A stretch of DNA of 64,000 nucleotides from Branchinecta lynchi (lineage: Eukaryota > Arthropoda > Branchiopoda > Anostraca > Branchinectidae): assembly GCA_023053575.1 (NCBI GenBank), contig JAKZAP010000018.1, positions 18,442,202 through 18,506,201 on the forward strand. The letters are read 5' to 3'. The notes beneath the pieces are model-generated. The model saw only the letters and a program-made list of their open reading frames with translations, did no database searches and was not told where the DNA came from. This document shows positions 11,030 through 22,919 of the stretch, in pieces (the stretch's first letter is position 1; every line of letters begins with the position of its first letter). Made by a program: the position numbers and the translations under genes.

Positions 11030-12455
11030 AATAATGGTGATGAAAACCGAAGAGATATAGTCAAAAGTAGGTGATAGAGGGAGGAAATAACTAGAGCACT
11101 ATTGCAGAGCAAAGTGCTATGGGATGTCTTCATATTTAGGGTATGAGCTCCTTTGACATGATATTTCGGAATAACCCATACATTAATGGCAGGTCAGGAC
11201 TATGTTAATCAAAGAAAAACAGGATGGCCTACTTTACCCCTGCCAACTGAACAGTTTTTAATATTCAAAGCGCACCATTACAATTCACTAGAAATTGCGT
11301 TTGCTTAAATGTGACGCCTATTACTCACGACTTGCATTTTTAATTTTGCCATATAACAGTTTCTTGGCATTCTTTGTTTCTATTTCTTCTTCAACTCAAT
11401 CATTCAGAAATAAGTGTCAGACAGGACGCTGCTCTTGTCACTTGTGAGAATGTACTGGTAAGTTAAAGTCTTTCTCTTAGCCGTGAGTAAAATATGGTTG
11501 TAGTGAATAAGTTTTGGTGTACAGTAAAAGTCATTGCCGATCACCGGTATCCAGCAGCATCGATATATCGGTTTGATGTTTCAGTAATACTGCTTTGTTT
11601 ACTTCTGGCGAACGTCTTCTCTGTCCACATGTGATTACGTTTCTGGAGCAACATTTTAAACCATTGATGATATCAGATTTTTTTTTATCTGTTCGCGATG
11701 TTCTGCTCTTTTAACAAAAGTATACGGTCCTAGTACATTTCCTAAAAAAGAAACGGACGAAATTTGAATTTTCTATTAGGATTAAGTACGATTGGAAACG
11801 CTACACTGAATGAAACTGAAACTCTTTGCTAAAACTTAGAGTTTAACCTGAGTTACTAGTACCTAAGTATGTAGTTACCCATCACTCATTCGCTTAAAGT
11901 GGCTAGAAGACCCGATGAAAATGCGTTTCTTCGTTGTTTCGCTATTCACGAATATGGATTTTCAGATAGTGGACTTTCCCTATCGGATGTGTGGTACATC
12001 TACGCGCTTGAACCTGTGTCGAATGCTTGACGAGAACGATTTACAAAAAATAGAAGTTCACGCAGTAAGCCCAACTTTGGCGTGCTAATCGCTGGCCACT
12101 GAAAAGCCGCGTTTGTATTCAGATTCGAATTTTCCGCGCCATAGCGGAACTTTGCTTTGTGAGAACAGCCGTAGATATTCTGAACGTCATACCAGAGCAA
12201 ATAGTAGAAAAAGAAAGACAATTCCATAACACAATCCAAATAATGCTGTATATTCAGTTAAATCATACAAAAAAAGTTGGCTTTTCAGTTAAGCTTTGAG
12301 GTTCCTAATTAATTTTACGGTTATTACTATGGATGTTTGATTGCTACTAGTTTGCTATGATTATTTTTTGGTAGCCTTTATCCTTTAAGCTGAATTTTGT
12401 CAATTCTTGATTTTTCAATCTTGGTTTGGTGACGAGTGTTCGCCTCAAACCGGAG
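11030..12455. other. 1.4 kb without recognisable gene
   Basis: AT-rich unique-looking sequence. Both strands were read and no coherent coding, splice pattern or repeat was found. Confidence 0.4.
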
Positions 12456-12459
12456 GAGT

Positions 12460-13445
12460 TTTTGGGATCCCAAAATGTAAGTGACCTATGACATCGCAAA
12501 AGTTGTCCGTCCGTCCGTCTGTAAGCACGATAACTCTCGAAGGGAATGAGATATTTTGATGAAACTTAGTGTGAGGACTGTTTGGGTCAAGAGTAAGGTC
12601 GAGTTTGTAGAGTAGTAGCCCTATATTTAGGGGTGGGGGAGGGGGTTTAAATTAAGGGACAAGCAAAATATTTGTGAATAGATAATAGGACAGTCGATTA
12701 TGAGGTAAGAAGACATGCTGAGCAGGATGGTGGAAACCATTTTCTCGCTGGACAAGTAGTTAGCCCGGAATCCGACCGAAACCAGAAAATCTGTTAAAAG
12801 TAAAAGTTTTATTTGAAGCTAATTATATGTTCGACTTAGGGGTAGGAAGAAATGCTGAAAACGATAGTGAAAATCATTTTCTCGTCGGGCAAGTAGTTCG
12901 CCCGGAATCCGGCAAAAACCGGAAAATTGTTAAAAGTATCTGTAGTTGATTAGATATCTGATTTAGGGGTAAGAACAGGTGCTGAATCCGTGTAGGACAG
13001 TTATTTTGGACCCGGACATACAGTTTGCCTCGGAATCCGGCTGGAACCGGAAAATTTGTTGTAAGTTAAATTTTAATTTGAAGTTGATAAGATGTTCGAT
13101 ATAGGGGAAAGAAGAAACGCAGAGCGAGACGCTGAGTTCGATTTTAGTTTCTTTTTTTTTTGCCGGACAGGTAGTTCCGGTATTCGGCCGAAACCGAGAA
13201 ATTCGCAGAAGTAAGGCAGGAAGTTCTCGTCAAAACAGATATCACTTATAGAGGTAAACACAAACATGCTGAATCCATATATGTCTAATCAGATGATTAG
13301 CTTTTTGGCCTTAATCCGTTTCTGAATTTTAATAGTAAAAATGTTCAACGAGTCTGGCGAAGACTGTATCTGGCGTAGACAAGACCAAATTGTCTGGATC
13401 AGATATTGAATTGTTGGGATCCCATCGAAACCTTTGGTCTTGTTC
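12460..13445 (+). repeat. Family B repeat copy B2
   Basis: Begins with TTTTTGGGATCCCAAAATG, then ATCGCAAAAGTTGTCCGTCC and CGATAACTCTCGAAGGG, then three to four 140-base GGAATCCGGC...AACCGGAAAA units. It ends with GTTGGGATCCCATCGAAACC and TTGGTCTTG. Same layout as B3-B5. Confidence 0.8.
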
Positions 13446-13721
13446 CAGCAGCTGAGTCGTTGGGGGTGCAAGGTCGTGCAGCTGATTCCCCTAGCTTGCT
13501 GAGGGGGCCCTAAGGTACCCACGAACAATAATAAAATCAGCAAGAAACAAATTTGTTTGGTAGCATATGACCAGCAGTTGCGTAAAGCGGATTTTAAGAA
13601 AGTCCATCACCAAACTTCCTCATCAAACGACCTTTTAAGCCTCGCTAATGATCAATATTATTCGATGACAATGTTCGAGGACAATTTCGAGGTGGTCTCG
13701 AGTCTAGTTTGGTTTTTATTC

Positions 13722-15764
13722 CACTTGCCCTTCGTCCAAGTGACCTATAGCGATCGCAATTTCTGTCCGTCCGTCGGTCTGTCGCTCTGTCGGTCGGTCT
13801 GTCCAGGTTTTCCTAGTTCGGGCACTTCCACATAAGCTAGGACGATGAAAATTGGCAGGCAAATCAGGCACACAAAACAAATAAGTTGGAAATAGTCTGT
13901 TTCCCGATCCGAGCATCCTCGGGGGGAGTGGAGGGATGGGGAATCCGGAATATTGAGGTATTTATGACTTTCGAATGGGTGATCGGATCTTATTGAAACT
14001 TGATATTTGGAAAGACCCCGTGTCTTAGACGACCCATCTCAAATCCGGACTGGATCCGGTGACTTTGGGGGGAGCTAGAAGGGGGAGCCGGAAATATTGG
14101 AAAAACCTTAGAGTGGGAAGAACACAACTTGAAGAATACACAACTTGGTGGGAATAACAATCGCAAGTCCTAAATACATAGTTTGACATAACCGGACCAG
14201 ATTCGGGCACTGTGGGGGAGTTGCGGGGGGGGGGGGGGGGGGCTCTGTAATCTAGTGATCCCGCGAGTTCGGTACTTCCTGATGTGCTAGGACGATGAAA
14301 CTTGGAAGGAGTATCAGGGACACGAACAGGCTGACTTGAGAATAGTCATTTGCTCGATCCAACCATCACGGGGGGAGTGGAGGGATGGGGAGCACGGATT
14401 TAGTGCTATGCATAACTTTTGAAAGGGTTATTGGAATTGAATGAAACTTGGCAAGTGGAAAGAGCTATCGTCTCAGATGTTCCACTTCCGCGCCAAGTCC
14501 TGATCGGATCCGATATCTGTAGGGGAGGGGAGGGAATTGGGGTGGGGCACTGGAAATCTCGTGAAACGCTTAGAATCGAGGTATTGGGATGGAATTTGGT
14601 GGGAAGAAAAAGCATCAGCCCTTGATACGTACTGACAAAACCAGATCGAATCGAGGCTCTATTGGGGAGTTGGAGGCTGTTTCCCGGAATTCGGCTGATC
14701 GCCAGTTAGGATAGTTCCAGATATTCTAAGGACCGATGAAACTTTGCAGGCGCATTAGTGAGTGAAGTGCCAGATAATGCCCTAGGAATACTCGTTTTCC
14801 TGGATCCGACCATCTTTGGGGAGTTGAGGGAAGGGGAAACCGGAAATCAGTGGCTTCCGTAAGCTGCGAACAGGTGGTCCGATTCGAGTGAAACTTTATG
14901 GGTGATAAGAACTGATCACCTAGACAAGCGAAACATGCGTCGAACTATATGCGGCCACGGTTGGAAGAGTTGGAGGAGGGGGGGGGGGGGTAACATCCAC
15001 ACAATCAATCGGGTGGAAGAAAGATATGCAAGTTGGACAGTACCGAGTTTATTCGGCCTTGATTTGTCATTTGGCGTCTGGATCGAATCCAGATGGGTAT
15101 AGGGGAGGGAGGGGGGTGGGTGAAGCTGGAATCCGAAATTTGCAGATAGGCTATGCTCCGAATCCAGTCAAAATTAATGACCGGGAACAGGGCATGTCAG
15201 ATGTGCGACATTTATGGGTCTGAGTTGTATTAAGCAAGGGGAGTTGGAAGGGGAGTCCCGGAAATGATGTGGCTCGCATAGGGGTAAAACATTTGGAGCA
15301 ATTCGAATGCAACTTGGAGTGTAGCGAGATCACATGCCATAGATGACATATTTTAGGGTTTGAACTGGTGGGGGAAGGGGGAGAGTTACCGAAAGTTCCC
15401 GAAAACACTCAGATTTGAATGAAACTTAATAGGCGGTAAGACAAAATACTTCAGATAATCCATTTAAGAGTCCGAATCAGATTCAGCCACTGTACGGGGA
15501 GTTGGAGGAGGTACCGGAAATGGTGTGACACGTCTAGGGACCAAACGAGTGGATCTACTGGGTTGGAACTTGGAAGGTAGAATACTTGTTTTGCCCTAGA
15601 TGGTCCGAGGCGATGCCGGTAATGCTCAGACTTGAGTAAAACTAGATATCTTGTTTGTGGGTCCGAATCGCATTTTTGGATGACAGGGTATTTTTTGACG
15701 TTCTCATCTTCTTTCGTGTACCACCTACTCGTATCAAGTGCCATATGAGCTATTAGCTCTTGTT
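13722..15764 (-). repeat. Family A repeat copy A4
   Basis: Reverse-orientation copy, from a diverged CAAGTG...GCGATCGCAA end with a GTCCGTCCG/GTCGG cluster to an intact end with CAAGTGCCATATGAGCT and TAGCTCTTG. It contains a run of more than 15 G at 14227-14242 and about eight internal subrepeats. No protein seen. Confidence 0.7.
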
Positions 15765-15984
15765 GAGATCAGATGTGGGCTAGAGAGATATGGAACTGGT
15801 ATTCTTCCAATAGGTGTATAATCAGGTGTATTACGGCGTATTCAGATTCCTTTTTTCCTCTGAGCATGCCGTAATAAGGAGAATAGACCAGAGTTATATT
15901 TTCGCTTATGCAGAGCCAATCAGATCGCTTGGCTGGTTCCGACATCGGCCCGAGGAAAGGTCCATGGGTCGCCAAGGAAAGCAC

Positions 15985-16240
15985 TAAGTAAGTAAGTAAT
16001 TTCTTTATGACCCGCCATTTTGAAAAGGCGGAGTAAATGCCGAAAATAAAGAAAATAAACAAAACACATATATACACACAGAAACTGACATTTAATTCGA
16101 CATCGTGTGCTGGTTGGACCTTGCTGTCCATGAGTTTTGAAAGTGATGACGAACCATCCAAAAGGGTAACACTTGTATCTTGAATTTTGAATTTCTCCGT
16201 TAATGTATGGTTATGACATAATTTCGACAAGTGGAGCACA
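15985..16240 (-). mobile_element. LINE 3' end fragment with TTAC tail
   Basis: Read on the minus strand, the sequence ends with ATGGCGGGTCATAAAGAAAT and a (TTAC)n tail (15987-15999 on the plus strand). A possible last stretch of coding precedes a T-rich UTR. No reverse transcriptase domain is present. Confidence 0.5.
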
Positions 16241-16255
16241 TGATCTCATCTTTTT

Positions 16256-16287
16256 ACAAAGTATAACTAAGGTTATACTTTGTTGGA
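16256..16287. repeat. Small perfect hairpin
   Basis: ACAAAGTATAAC and GGTTATACTTTGT form a 12-base stem with a short loop. It is not followed by a recognisable terminator or RNA gene. Confidence 0.4.
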
Positions 16288-16289
16288 GT

Positions 16290-16900
16290 TTGAAGAAATA
16301 ACTTTTCTTTTACAATATGAAAAATTGTTCTCATGTAGTCTACTTCAAGTAGTCCTAAGACCACTTTTTCTGACCTTTACGAGCTTGAAAAATTGGATCA
16401 GCATGGCAATACCGAACGCTGCAATGATAAGAACCTTTTTAACTTACTATTTGAACAAGGTGTGGATTAAGACATAAAAGTCACTTGTAGCGCTGTATGC
16501 AGTTTCTCACACCTATTTGAACAGTGCTGACGAAATTTGCACAATAGTGTCCAAGCCGCAGTTACCACGAGCTCAAACTATCAGCATAAGAAAGAGGAGA
16601 CGCGAAACCGACTATGCTACGAAAAGTAAAAATAATCTGTAAAAGCTTCGATACAATCTTCTTGTAAATATATCTTATTCTGTATGCTGTTAGCAACCTG
16701 TGTATTTCTGGTGTTGTCTATGTAGCTCGCATTCGAAACTGCGGGAGGGAAGACATCGCTGCTATTTCCTAGATTTGGCGAAATGACGTCTCTGTCCAGC
16801 CGTACTTTCAACCCCTGGGAGCGCTGAATTGTGAAGGGGCACAATAGCGAACTAAGACGCAGACAAACTGTTTTCGGTTAGTTAACTGATTTTTTTTCCC
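16290..16900. other. Upstream of mucin-like gene, no exon confirmed
   Basis: This stretch should hold, or be flanked by, the first exon of the mucin-like gene (the start codon and beginning of the signal peptide). An ATG with a short frame and a GT at 16613-16626 was checked; its phase does not fit the exon at 16903. No convincing first exon was found. Confidence 0.3.
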
Positions 16901-16902
16901 AG

Positions 16903-17118
16903 CTTCCTCGTCCTTGCCATCCTTTCAGTCTTGGCGACTAGCCAGGCACAAGACCTGGAGAACCAAGGCCGCTTCTTATTTCAATTTTTAAAAACAGTGC
17001 CAGCAACAACAGTCACAACAACCCCAACATGTTTCGTAGTAGCATCGTCACCCCTGGCGTGTAGGAGGAAGAGGATGGCACAGGGGTTCTTCTACAAAGA
17101 CGCAGCTACAAACTACAA
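16903..17118 (+). CDS. Secreted Thr-rich mucin-like protein, signal-peptide exon
   Basis: This is an internal exon of a three-exon unit (16903-17118, 19161-19396, 22509-22753). It follows a polypyrimidine tract and CAG (16900-16902) and ends at AA/GTAAGT. The frame opens with a hydrophobic run, FLVLAILSVLATSQAQ, a signal-peptide core with a likely cleavage after SQA, followed by a short Thr-rich patch (TVPATTVTTTPT), two cysteines and a basic run (CRRKR). The exon ends in phase 2 and the next exon supplies the missing base, which is strong evidence that the three exons belong together. The protein should be secreted. Mucin-like is inferred from composition only; the first exon with the start codon is not identified. 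An MITE sits 13 bases inside the intron. Confidence 0.6.
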
Positions 17119-17131
17119 GTAAGTTATCTTA

Positions 17132-17317
17132 GAGCGTGTTCCACCCTTCTACAAATAGTAACTATCAGTTACTATTTGTAGAAGGCCTGATTGGTCGGAT
17201 TCGCCCGTGGCGTGATATTCTGCTAGAAAATAGAAAAATCGTTCCACCCTTGACGGAAAATGCCAGAATTCGTGACGTCATGCGTAGTAACTACGGTAAG
17301 TAGGATGGAACACGCTC
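17132..17317. mobile_element. MITE with TTA target duplication
   Basis: Inverted ends GAGCGTGTTCCACCCTTCTAC and GTAGGATGGAACACGCTC are flanked by TTA on both sides (17129-17131 and 17318-17320), a form typical of PIF/Harbinger-type MITEs. Inside is a second palindrome (TAGTAACTATCAGTTACTA). It lies in intron 1 of the mucin-like gene. Confidence 0.8.
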
Positions 17318-17397
17318 TTAGTATCATGAACCATCACATTTCGGTGTCTTTCCTTGCTAGTTACACCTGCTGGTCGTAAGATGGTGACGCAAAAATT

Positions 17398-18385
17398 TCC
17401 GGCTTATTGGGATCCCAAAACGTATTGGGAGGGATACCTGTGACATCGCAAAAGCTGTCCGTCTGTCCGTCCGTCCGTCTGTTAGCACTATAACTCTTGA
17501 AGGGGTTGAGATATTTTGATCAAACTTGGCATGAGGACTCTTTAGGTCAAAGTTAGTTCAAGTTCAAGCTCAGTAGCTCTATATTTAGGGGTGGGGGAGG
17601 GGTTTGAAATTAACGGGAACAATGTTTTTTTTTAAAGCTAATAAAATAGTCGAATAAGGGGTAAGGAAACATGCTGAATCCGAATATGAAATTTATTTTC
17701 TCGCCGGACAAATAGAGCACCCGGAATCCGGCAAAAAATGGAAAATGTGTGAAAAGTAAAAGTTTAATATGAAGTTGATTGGAGGATCGATTTAGGAGCA
17801 AGGAAACGTGCTGAAAATTATTTTCTCGCCGGACAATTTTTCGGCCGGAATCCGGCCAAAACCGGAGAATTTGTTTAAAGTATAAGTTTTATTTAAATTT
17901 TCGATTTGCGGGATAGTCGACATGCTGAATTCGCATATGACAATCATTTTATCGCCGGACGTATAGATCGCTCGGGGGAATCCGGCTGAAACCGGAAAAT
18001 TTGCTAAAAGTAAAAGTTTAATCTGAAGTTGATTAGAGGTTGGATGTAAAGGGTAAGGAGACGTGCTGAATTCGTTTTTAAGCTTTATTTTCGGACAAGT
18101 AGTTCCGGAATCCCGCCAAAACCGGAAAATTGGCCGAAGTAAGGCAGGAAGTTTCGATCTGCTTCGTCAGAACAGATATGACTTAAAAGGGTAAACACAC
18201 ATGCTGAATCCTTAATCTGTTTATCCTTAATCTCCTTAATCTGAAGCCTTAATCTGTTTCTACATTTTAATAGTAAAAGTGTTCAAGGAGTCTGGCGAAG
18301 ACTGGATCTGGCTAAGACAAGACCCAATTGTCTGGACAAATTTGAACTTTTGGGATCCCATCGAAACCTTTGGTCTTGTTTTTAA
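17398..18385 (+). repeat. Family B repeat copy B3
   Basis: Starts with TTATTGGGATCCCAAAACG and a GTCCGTCTGTCCGTCC cluster, ends with TTTTGGGATCCCATCGAAACC and TTGGTCTTG. Internal GCCGGACAA...GGAATCCGGC units. Lies in intron 1 of the mucin-like gene. Confidence 0.8.
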
Positions 18386-18519
18386 GAAGATTCGGACTTA
18401 CATATCCATTAGAGGTACAATTAACTACATGTTCTGATTCTCGTGGTTGTTTCAAGCTCCAACCGTTGACCGGTTCTGGTAAAAAAAAAAACACACGAAT
18501 TGGCGGTTACCTCCGGAAG

Positions 18520-18960
18520 TCCGTATCGTTCTGAATTTCCTTCCAGTACAAGATATCGGTCGTATGAGATATTCAAGCTGAAAAGTGACACGATCTTTCG
18601 CCTACTTCCGAAATTGTCTGTTTATTTTTTAGCAATTCATACTGAATGAATTAATTTATTACGTGATTTAGCCTTACGGCATTTCAAAACTAACAAAGAA
18701 ACAAAACTAACCATCTAAAATAAACTACGAATCACATAATTTTGTACAAACAACCAATCAAAAAAGAGAAAAAAACACTAAATAATACACACTTTGAATT
18801 CCGTTATCTATGCTAACGCAGAACAGGCAGCGAACATACAAGAATTGGCCGTTACCTCAACTCCGTTTCGTTCTGAATACACTTGATGACTATCTCTCCC
18901 TTCCGATGCAGAATCTCCGGGTACCTGCGGAAGAACGGAAGAAACGGTGTCACAGCTGAG
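18520..18960 (+). pseudogene. Duplicated, interrupted copy of the second mucin exon start
   Basis: The sequence up to 18630 (TTATTTTTTAGCAATTC) and from 18803 (ATGCTAACGCAGAACAGGCAGC) together repeat the acceptor and first codons of the true exon at 19161. Between them lie about 165 bases that look like an inserted LINE-type tail (18635-18800). The frame soon diverges, so this is a dead partial duplicate of the exon. Confidence 0.5.
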
Positions 18961-19060
18961 CTGACTCGGGACTTGAGTCATTGAGTTTGAGTCGTTACGG
19001 ACACGTTTGCTCCTTCTTCCTGAGAATCACTGGTGTATTTTGGACTTAGTCATACAGAGT
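18880..19060. repeat. Dispersed repeat also found at 22920-23120
   Basis: Shares CTTGATGACTA, CCGATGCAGAAT, GTTGAGTTTGAGTCGTT-like segments and TTTTGGACT...ATACAGAG in the same order with 22920-23120. Function unknown. Confidence 0.55.
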
Positions 19061-19160
19061 ATTTCCTTCTAGCACAAGATTTCGGTCGTGTGAGATTTTC
19101 TAGCTCAAAACTGACACAATATTTCGTCTACTTCTGAAATTGTCAGTTTATTTTTTTTAG

Positions 19161-19396
19161 CAATCCCTACTATGCTGACGCAGAACAGGCAGCGATTCGT
19201 ACAGAGTCCGACGACAAACTCTCCCTATACGGAAGTTTGAGCCCGGGAAATTCCCGACTCTTCTTGAGTGCTTTCACAACCACTACCACCTCCTTCCTCA
19301 CGACGCAAACAGTTGCAGCACCAACCGTTTCCATCCTCGTTAATTGCATCCCAGCAGGAAAAGTCGTAGCCAACTTTGCACCATCTTGTCCGGCAA
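19161..19396 (+). CDS. Secreted mucin-like protein, second exon
   Basis: The exon follows a T-rich tract and TTTTAG and ends at CAA/GTACGT. Its first base completes the codon split at 17118, and the frame stays open for 78 codons. It encodes NPYYADAEQAAIRTESDD, a Ser/Thr-rich middle (TTTTTSFLTTQTVAAPT) and two cysteines near the end (VNCIPAG, APSCPA). Layout (aromatic/Leu segment, Thr patch, Cys) is similar to the first exon, which suggests an old internal duplication. It ends in phase 1, as the third exon needs. The antisense frame here is a shadow. Confidence 0.6.
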
Positions 19397-19430
19397 GTAC
19401 GTAATGAATTGCAAGTACACGAAGGTATGA

Positions 19431-19582
19431 TTCTTTGAACGTTGGTTAACTTCTAACAGTGCCTGTTGAAATGGTAAAAGGAAAACTCCAAACACCCACT
19501 CATTTATTCTTAGAAGCCCTTGTTTAGCTAGTTTCGCTGACTTGGTTGTTCAAATGGCAAGTCAAGTAACGTTCAAAGAACC
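19431..19582. mobile_element. Possible MITE in intron 2
   Basis: TTCTTTGAACGTT on the left is inverted as AACGTTCAAAGAA on the right, separated by about 130 bases. No target duplication was established. Confidence 0.4.
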
Positions 19583-19606
19583 AAAACTCTTGTAGAGTGA
19601 GCTGAA

Positions 19607-19690
19607 AAACGGGATTTGAACTCTCAGCTTGCGCTTTACACGATCGACGCGATAACCAATTGAGTCGTCGAGGTTCTTACGGACATGGTT
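19607..19690 (-). repeat. tRNA-like sequence (SINE or tRNA relic)
   Basis: Read on the minus strand, GACTCAATTGGTTATCGCG resembles a pol III A box and GAGTTCAAATCCC a B box at tRNA spacing, but the stems do not pair well. A functional tRNA is therefore unlikely. Confidence 0.45.
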
Positions 19691-19859
19691 CAGAACCACT
19701 ACAGTTACCAGACCGAATTTGGTGAGAGGTTCCGTGATCCAGTTCGAGCCTAGTTCATCTGAATAGTTCCCTCTCCCATACAGTTACACCAGACCTCTCC
19801 TGGGAAAGAGACATAACTAATTAGCAGTACGAATGACGATATGCATTGTATAACAGATT

Positions 19860-21865
19860 AATAAGAGCTGAAAGCTCATATGGCACTTGTAAGAACAGTT
19901 AGCATGTCAAACTCCACCAACTGTGACGAGATCCGGTCCTGTTTTGTCAGTATTGTCTCGTATTGTCTCTACGGCTTATGCTTGTTCTTCTCTCCAAGTC
20001 CCACCCCGATCTATCGACTCTAAGCGTTTCACGAGGTTTCTTGCAACTCCCCCCGCTCCAGCTCCCCCCAGCTATTGGATTCGTTCCTAACTTGAAATTG
20101 GTCATCTGAGACACTTGTCCAGTTTCATTCACGTCCGATCACCCGTTCTAAAGTTATGCATGTCACTAGATGCTGGATTCCCCATCCCTCCACTTCCCCC
20201 AACATCACCGTATCGGGGAAGGAACTATTTTCAAGTTGACCTAGGAGAGTACCTAATATGTCTGCCAAATTTCATGGTCATAGTACATCTGGAAGTACCC
20301 TAACTTGTGATCACCGCGGAAATCCAAGAAACCCCCTCCGACACCCTCCACTGCGACACGTTCCGGTTCTATTTTGTCAGTAAAGTATCTAGGGTTAATG
20401 CTCGTTCTTCTCTTCTCTTCTCTACCCCCACCCCCAGTTATCGTATTTGGGCCAGATTTTAAATTGAAAACCTGAGACACTTGTTCTTCACACTTGTCAA
20501 GTTTCATGCATGTCCGATTCCCCGTTCCAAAGTTATGTATGATTCTAGTTTCCAGATTCCCCATCCCTCCAATCCCCCCGCGATGGATGGATCGGGGAAG
20601 TGATTGTTTCCAAGTTAACCTGGTCGGTTCCATCATAGGCCTTCCAAGTTTTATTGTCCTAGCTTATGTGGAAGCGTTTCAGGAAATTTCCGGTGACCCC
20701 CTCCAGCCCTACCCTCCCACAGGTATCGAATCTGGTCCGGATTTGAAACTGAATATCTCAAACACTTGTTCTTGACACATGTCAAGTTTCACGCATATCC
20801 GATTACCCTCTCCAAAGTTATGCATGTTAATAGATTCCGGATTTCCTATCCCTTCACCCCCCCCCCCCCCCCCCCCCCACTATGATCGGATCTGGAAAGT
20901 GATTATTTCTAAGGTAATCTGGTCGGTTTCCTGATATGCCTGCACGTTTCATTGTCCTAGCTTGTGTGGAATTTAGTTTAAGTTATTTAGTTTAAGTTTA
21001 GTTAGCATCAGAGGAAAATAGCTATAGTTATTTTGCTATGGTTACCATTTAGCATTCGTTTTGACCACTTGCTCTACTTTAATCTTTAAACCGTATCTCT
21101 TCCCGCATTCGCTTCTAAATAACTCAAGTCGTAGCGCCGTGGTAGAGCGCTGGGCCTACGCCACAGAAGTCCGCGGATCCATACCGCATTTGGGCAGCGC
21201 TCTTTTTTCTTCCTTTTGCTCCCCTTTTGCTACCGTTGTTCCTAGTTTCCGGACTCCCAGATCTCGGGAAAGTGGGATTGGGGAAGTGATTATTTGTAAG
21301 TTAATCTGTTCGGGTCCCTGATACGCCTGCCAAGTTTCATCGTCCTAGCACCCCCTAATCTATATCAACCCCTACTAAGGTTCAACAACATATTATACCA
21401 ACCCCTTCGAGCTTAGATTGCTCTAGCTCTCTCCGAACGAATTTAAGCAAAGAATGACTCATCCACGAGCAGAGCTATACTAGTGTGAAAAAGGGATAGG
21501 GCTTTGATAAAAACTAGAAAAAGTATTTCTAGAGATTTTGGGTGTCGCCCTCCAGCCCCTCCCCCCAGTTATCGGATCCGATCCGAATTTGACAATGAAC
21601 ATCCATTCTTGATGCCTTTCAAGTTTAATACACGCCCGATTATCCGTTACAAAGCTATGTTACTAATTTCCGGATTTCCAACTCCCCCACTGATGGTCGG
21701 ATCGGGGAAGTGATCATTTCCAAGTTAATCCGGTTGGGTCCCTGATATGCGTGCCAAGTTTTATCGTCCTAGGTCATGTGGAAGTGCCCAAACTAGCAAA
21801 GTCTGGACAGACCGACAGACATTACGATCGCTATATGGCACTTGAGTAACATCAAGTGCCATAAA
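19860..21865 (+). repeat. Family A repeat copy A5
   Basis: Complete ends: AAGAGCTGAAAGCTCATATGG on the left, TATGGCACTTGAGTAACATC then AAGTGCCATA on the right. About eight subrepeats; a run of some 22 C at 20857-20878. A tRNA-like segment (21130-21190) lies inside. The copy fills most of intron 2 of the mucin-like gene. Confidence 0.75.
21130..21190 (+). repeat. tRNA-like segment
   Basis: TAGCGCCGTGGTAGAGCGC resembles an A box and GCGGATCCATACC a degenerate B box, about 40 bases apart. It may be a tRNA-derived SINE head. Confidence 0.35.
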
Positions 21866-21885
21866 TATGCCATATAACATAATAA

Positions 21886-22298
21886 GGCGTACTCTCGCCG
21901 TTCCCCGCGGACTCCACTTGAGGAGTCCCCGCGTTTTTGTTTGTCCCGGGGACTCACTCCCCGTATTCTTGCGAGTCCCCACGGAAGGGGAATGCTCTGA
22001 CTATCATCACCATCATCAAAAAGGACTCCCTTTCAGATTCGGAGGGGAATCAATTTCTGCTGGTGTTGGGGCAATGCAAAACTAATTAAAAATAATCAGA
22101 ATAAACAAAACCAAAAATAAAGTGGCTCCAGACTAATTTCGTCAACTGCATATCTATTTTTCGAACAAAATCCATGCTGGAAGCATTCCCCGTGTTCTCG
22201 CTGTTTCTCGCCGCGGAGTCCGCGTGGAGTGACCCCCTCTATTCTCGCCGTTCCCTTTGATTCCCCGAGGAGTCCTCGGGGAACGGCGAGAGTACGCC
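21886..22298. mobile_element. MITE-like element, AGGCGTACTCTCGCC ends
   Basis: Ends are inverted: AGGCGTACTCTCGCCGTTCC on the left, its complement on the right (GGAACGGCGAGAGTACGCC). The GC-rich body carries several short palindromes (for example CCCCGAGGAGTCCTCGGGG). No coding capacity. It lies in intron 2 of the mucin-like gene. Confidence 0.7.
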
Positions 22299-22508
22299 TA
22301 TAGTCAAAGAGGAAAACCAACAAAACCAAATCAAATCTTCGGTGAAATCACCTAGCTTGATTGAGTTCGTAGATTTTAACGCACTAGTACTTCCTGGCGC
22401 CTTAGCGAAGGGACGATCTAACGTAAATAGGTAAGCTAACAATCTACTGGCCTTAATTCTAAAGGAAATAACGGTCCACTTTCTCCTAATTTGATGCAAA
22501 TTCTGTAG

Positions 22509-22753
22509 CTATCACAATTCTTCCAGCAACAACTCCAGCAACAACCCCAACAACCCCAGCAACAACCCCACCAACTCCAGCAACAACCACAACAACTCCA
22601 GCAACAACCCCAACAACTCCAGCAACAACCCCAACAACTCCAGCAACAACACCGACGACAGCTGCAACTACTCCAACTACCTCCTCCACAACTACAACGG
22701 CTACTATAGCCTCAACAACATCGGCTACAACCCCTACAACAAAAGCGGGTTAA
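22509..22753 (+). CDS. Secreted mucin-like protein, Thr/Pro-rich last exon
   Basis: This exon follows TTCTGTAG and its first two bases complete the codon split at 19396. The frame encodes a tandem Thr/Pro/Ala tract built on PATTPTTPATTPTT, then a Thr/Ser/Ala tail (SSTTTTATIASTTSA), and stops with TAA at 22751-22753. Such tracts are typical of heavily O-glycosylated mucin domains. With the other two exons this gives about 230 residues plus the missing N terminus. No polyadenylation signal was pinned down. The Val/Gly-rich antisense frame is a shadow. Confidence 0.65.
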
Positions 22754-22919
22754 TCCATTTTCTTCCTCAAGAATCATGTTTTATTTCTGTTTGTAGTTTA
22801 TTTATTTATCTTAAATTATGAACAAATATATTCAGACGTTTAAGTGGAACAAGTAGTCTGTTCTCTTTTGCACGAAGGCTTGGCGGCGGAGTTTTCGTCC
22901 AGTTTCAGTGTCGACGGGC

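Noticed and set aside
22486..22689. Val/Gly-rich minus-strand frame
   Set aside because: It is the antisense of the Thr/Pro exon at 22509-22753.
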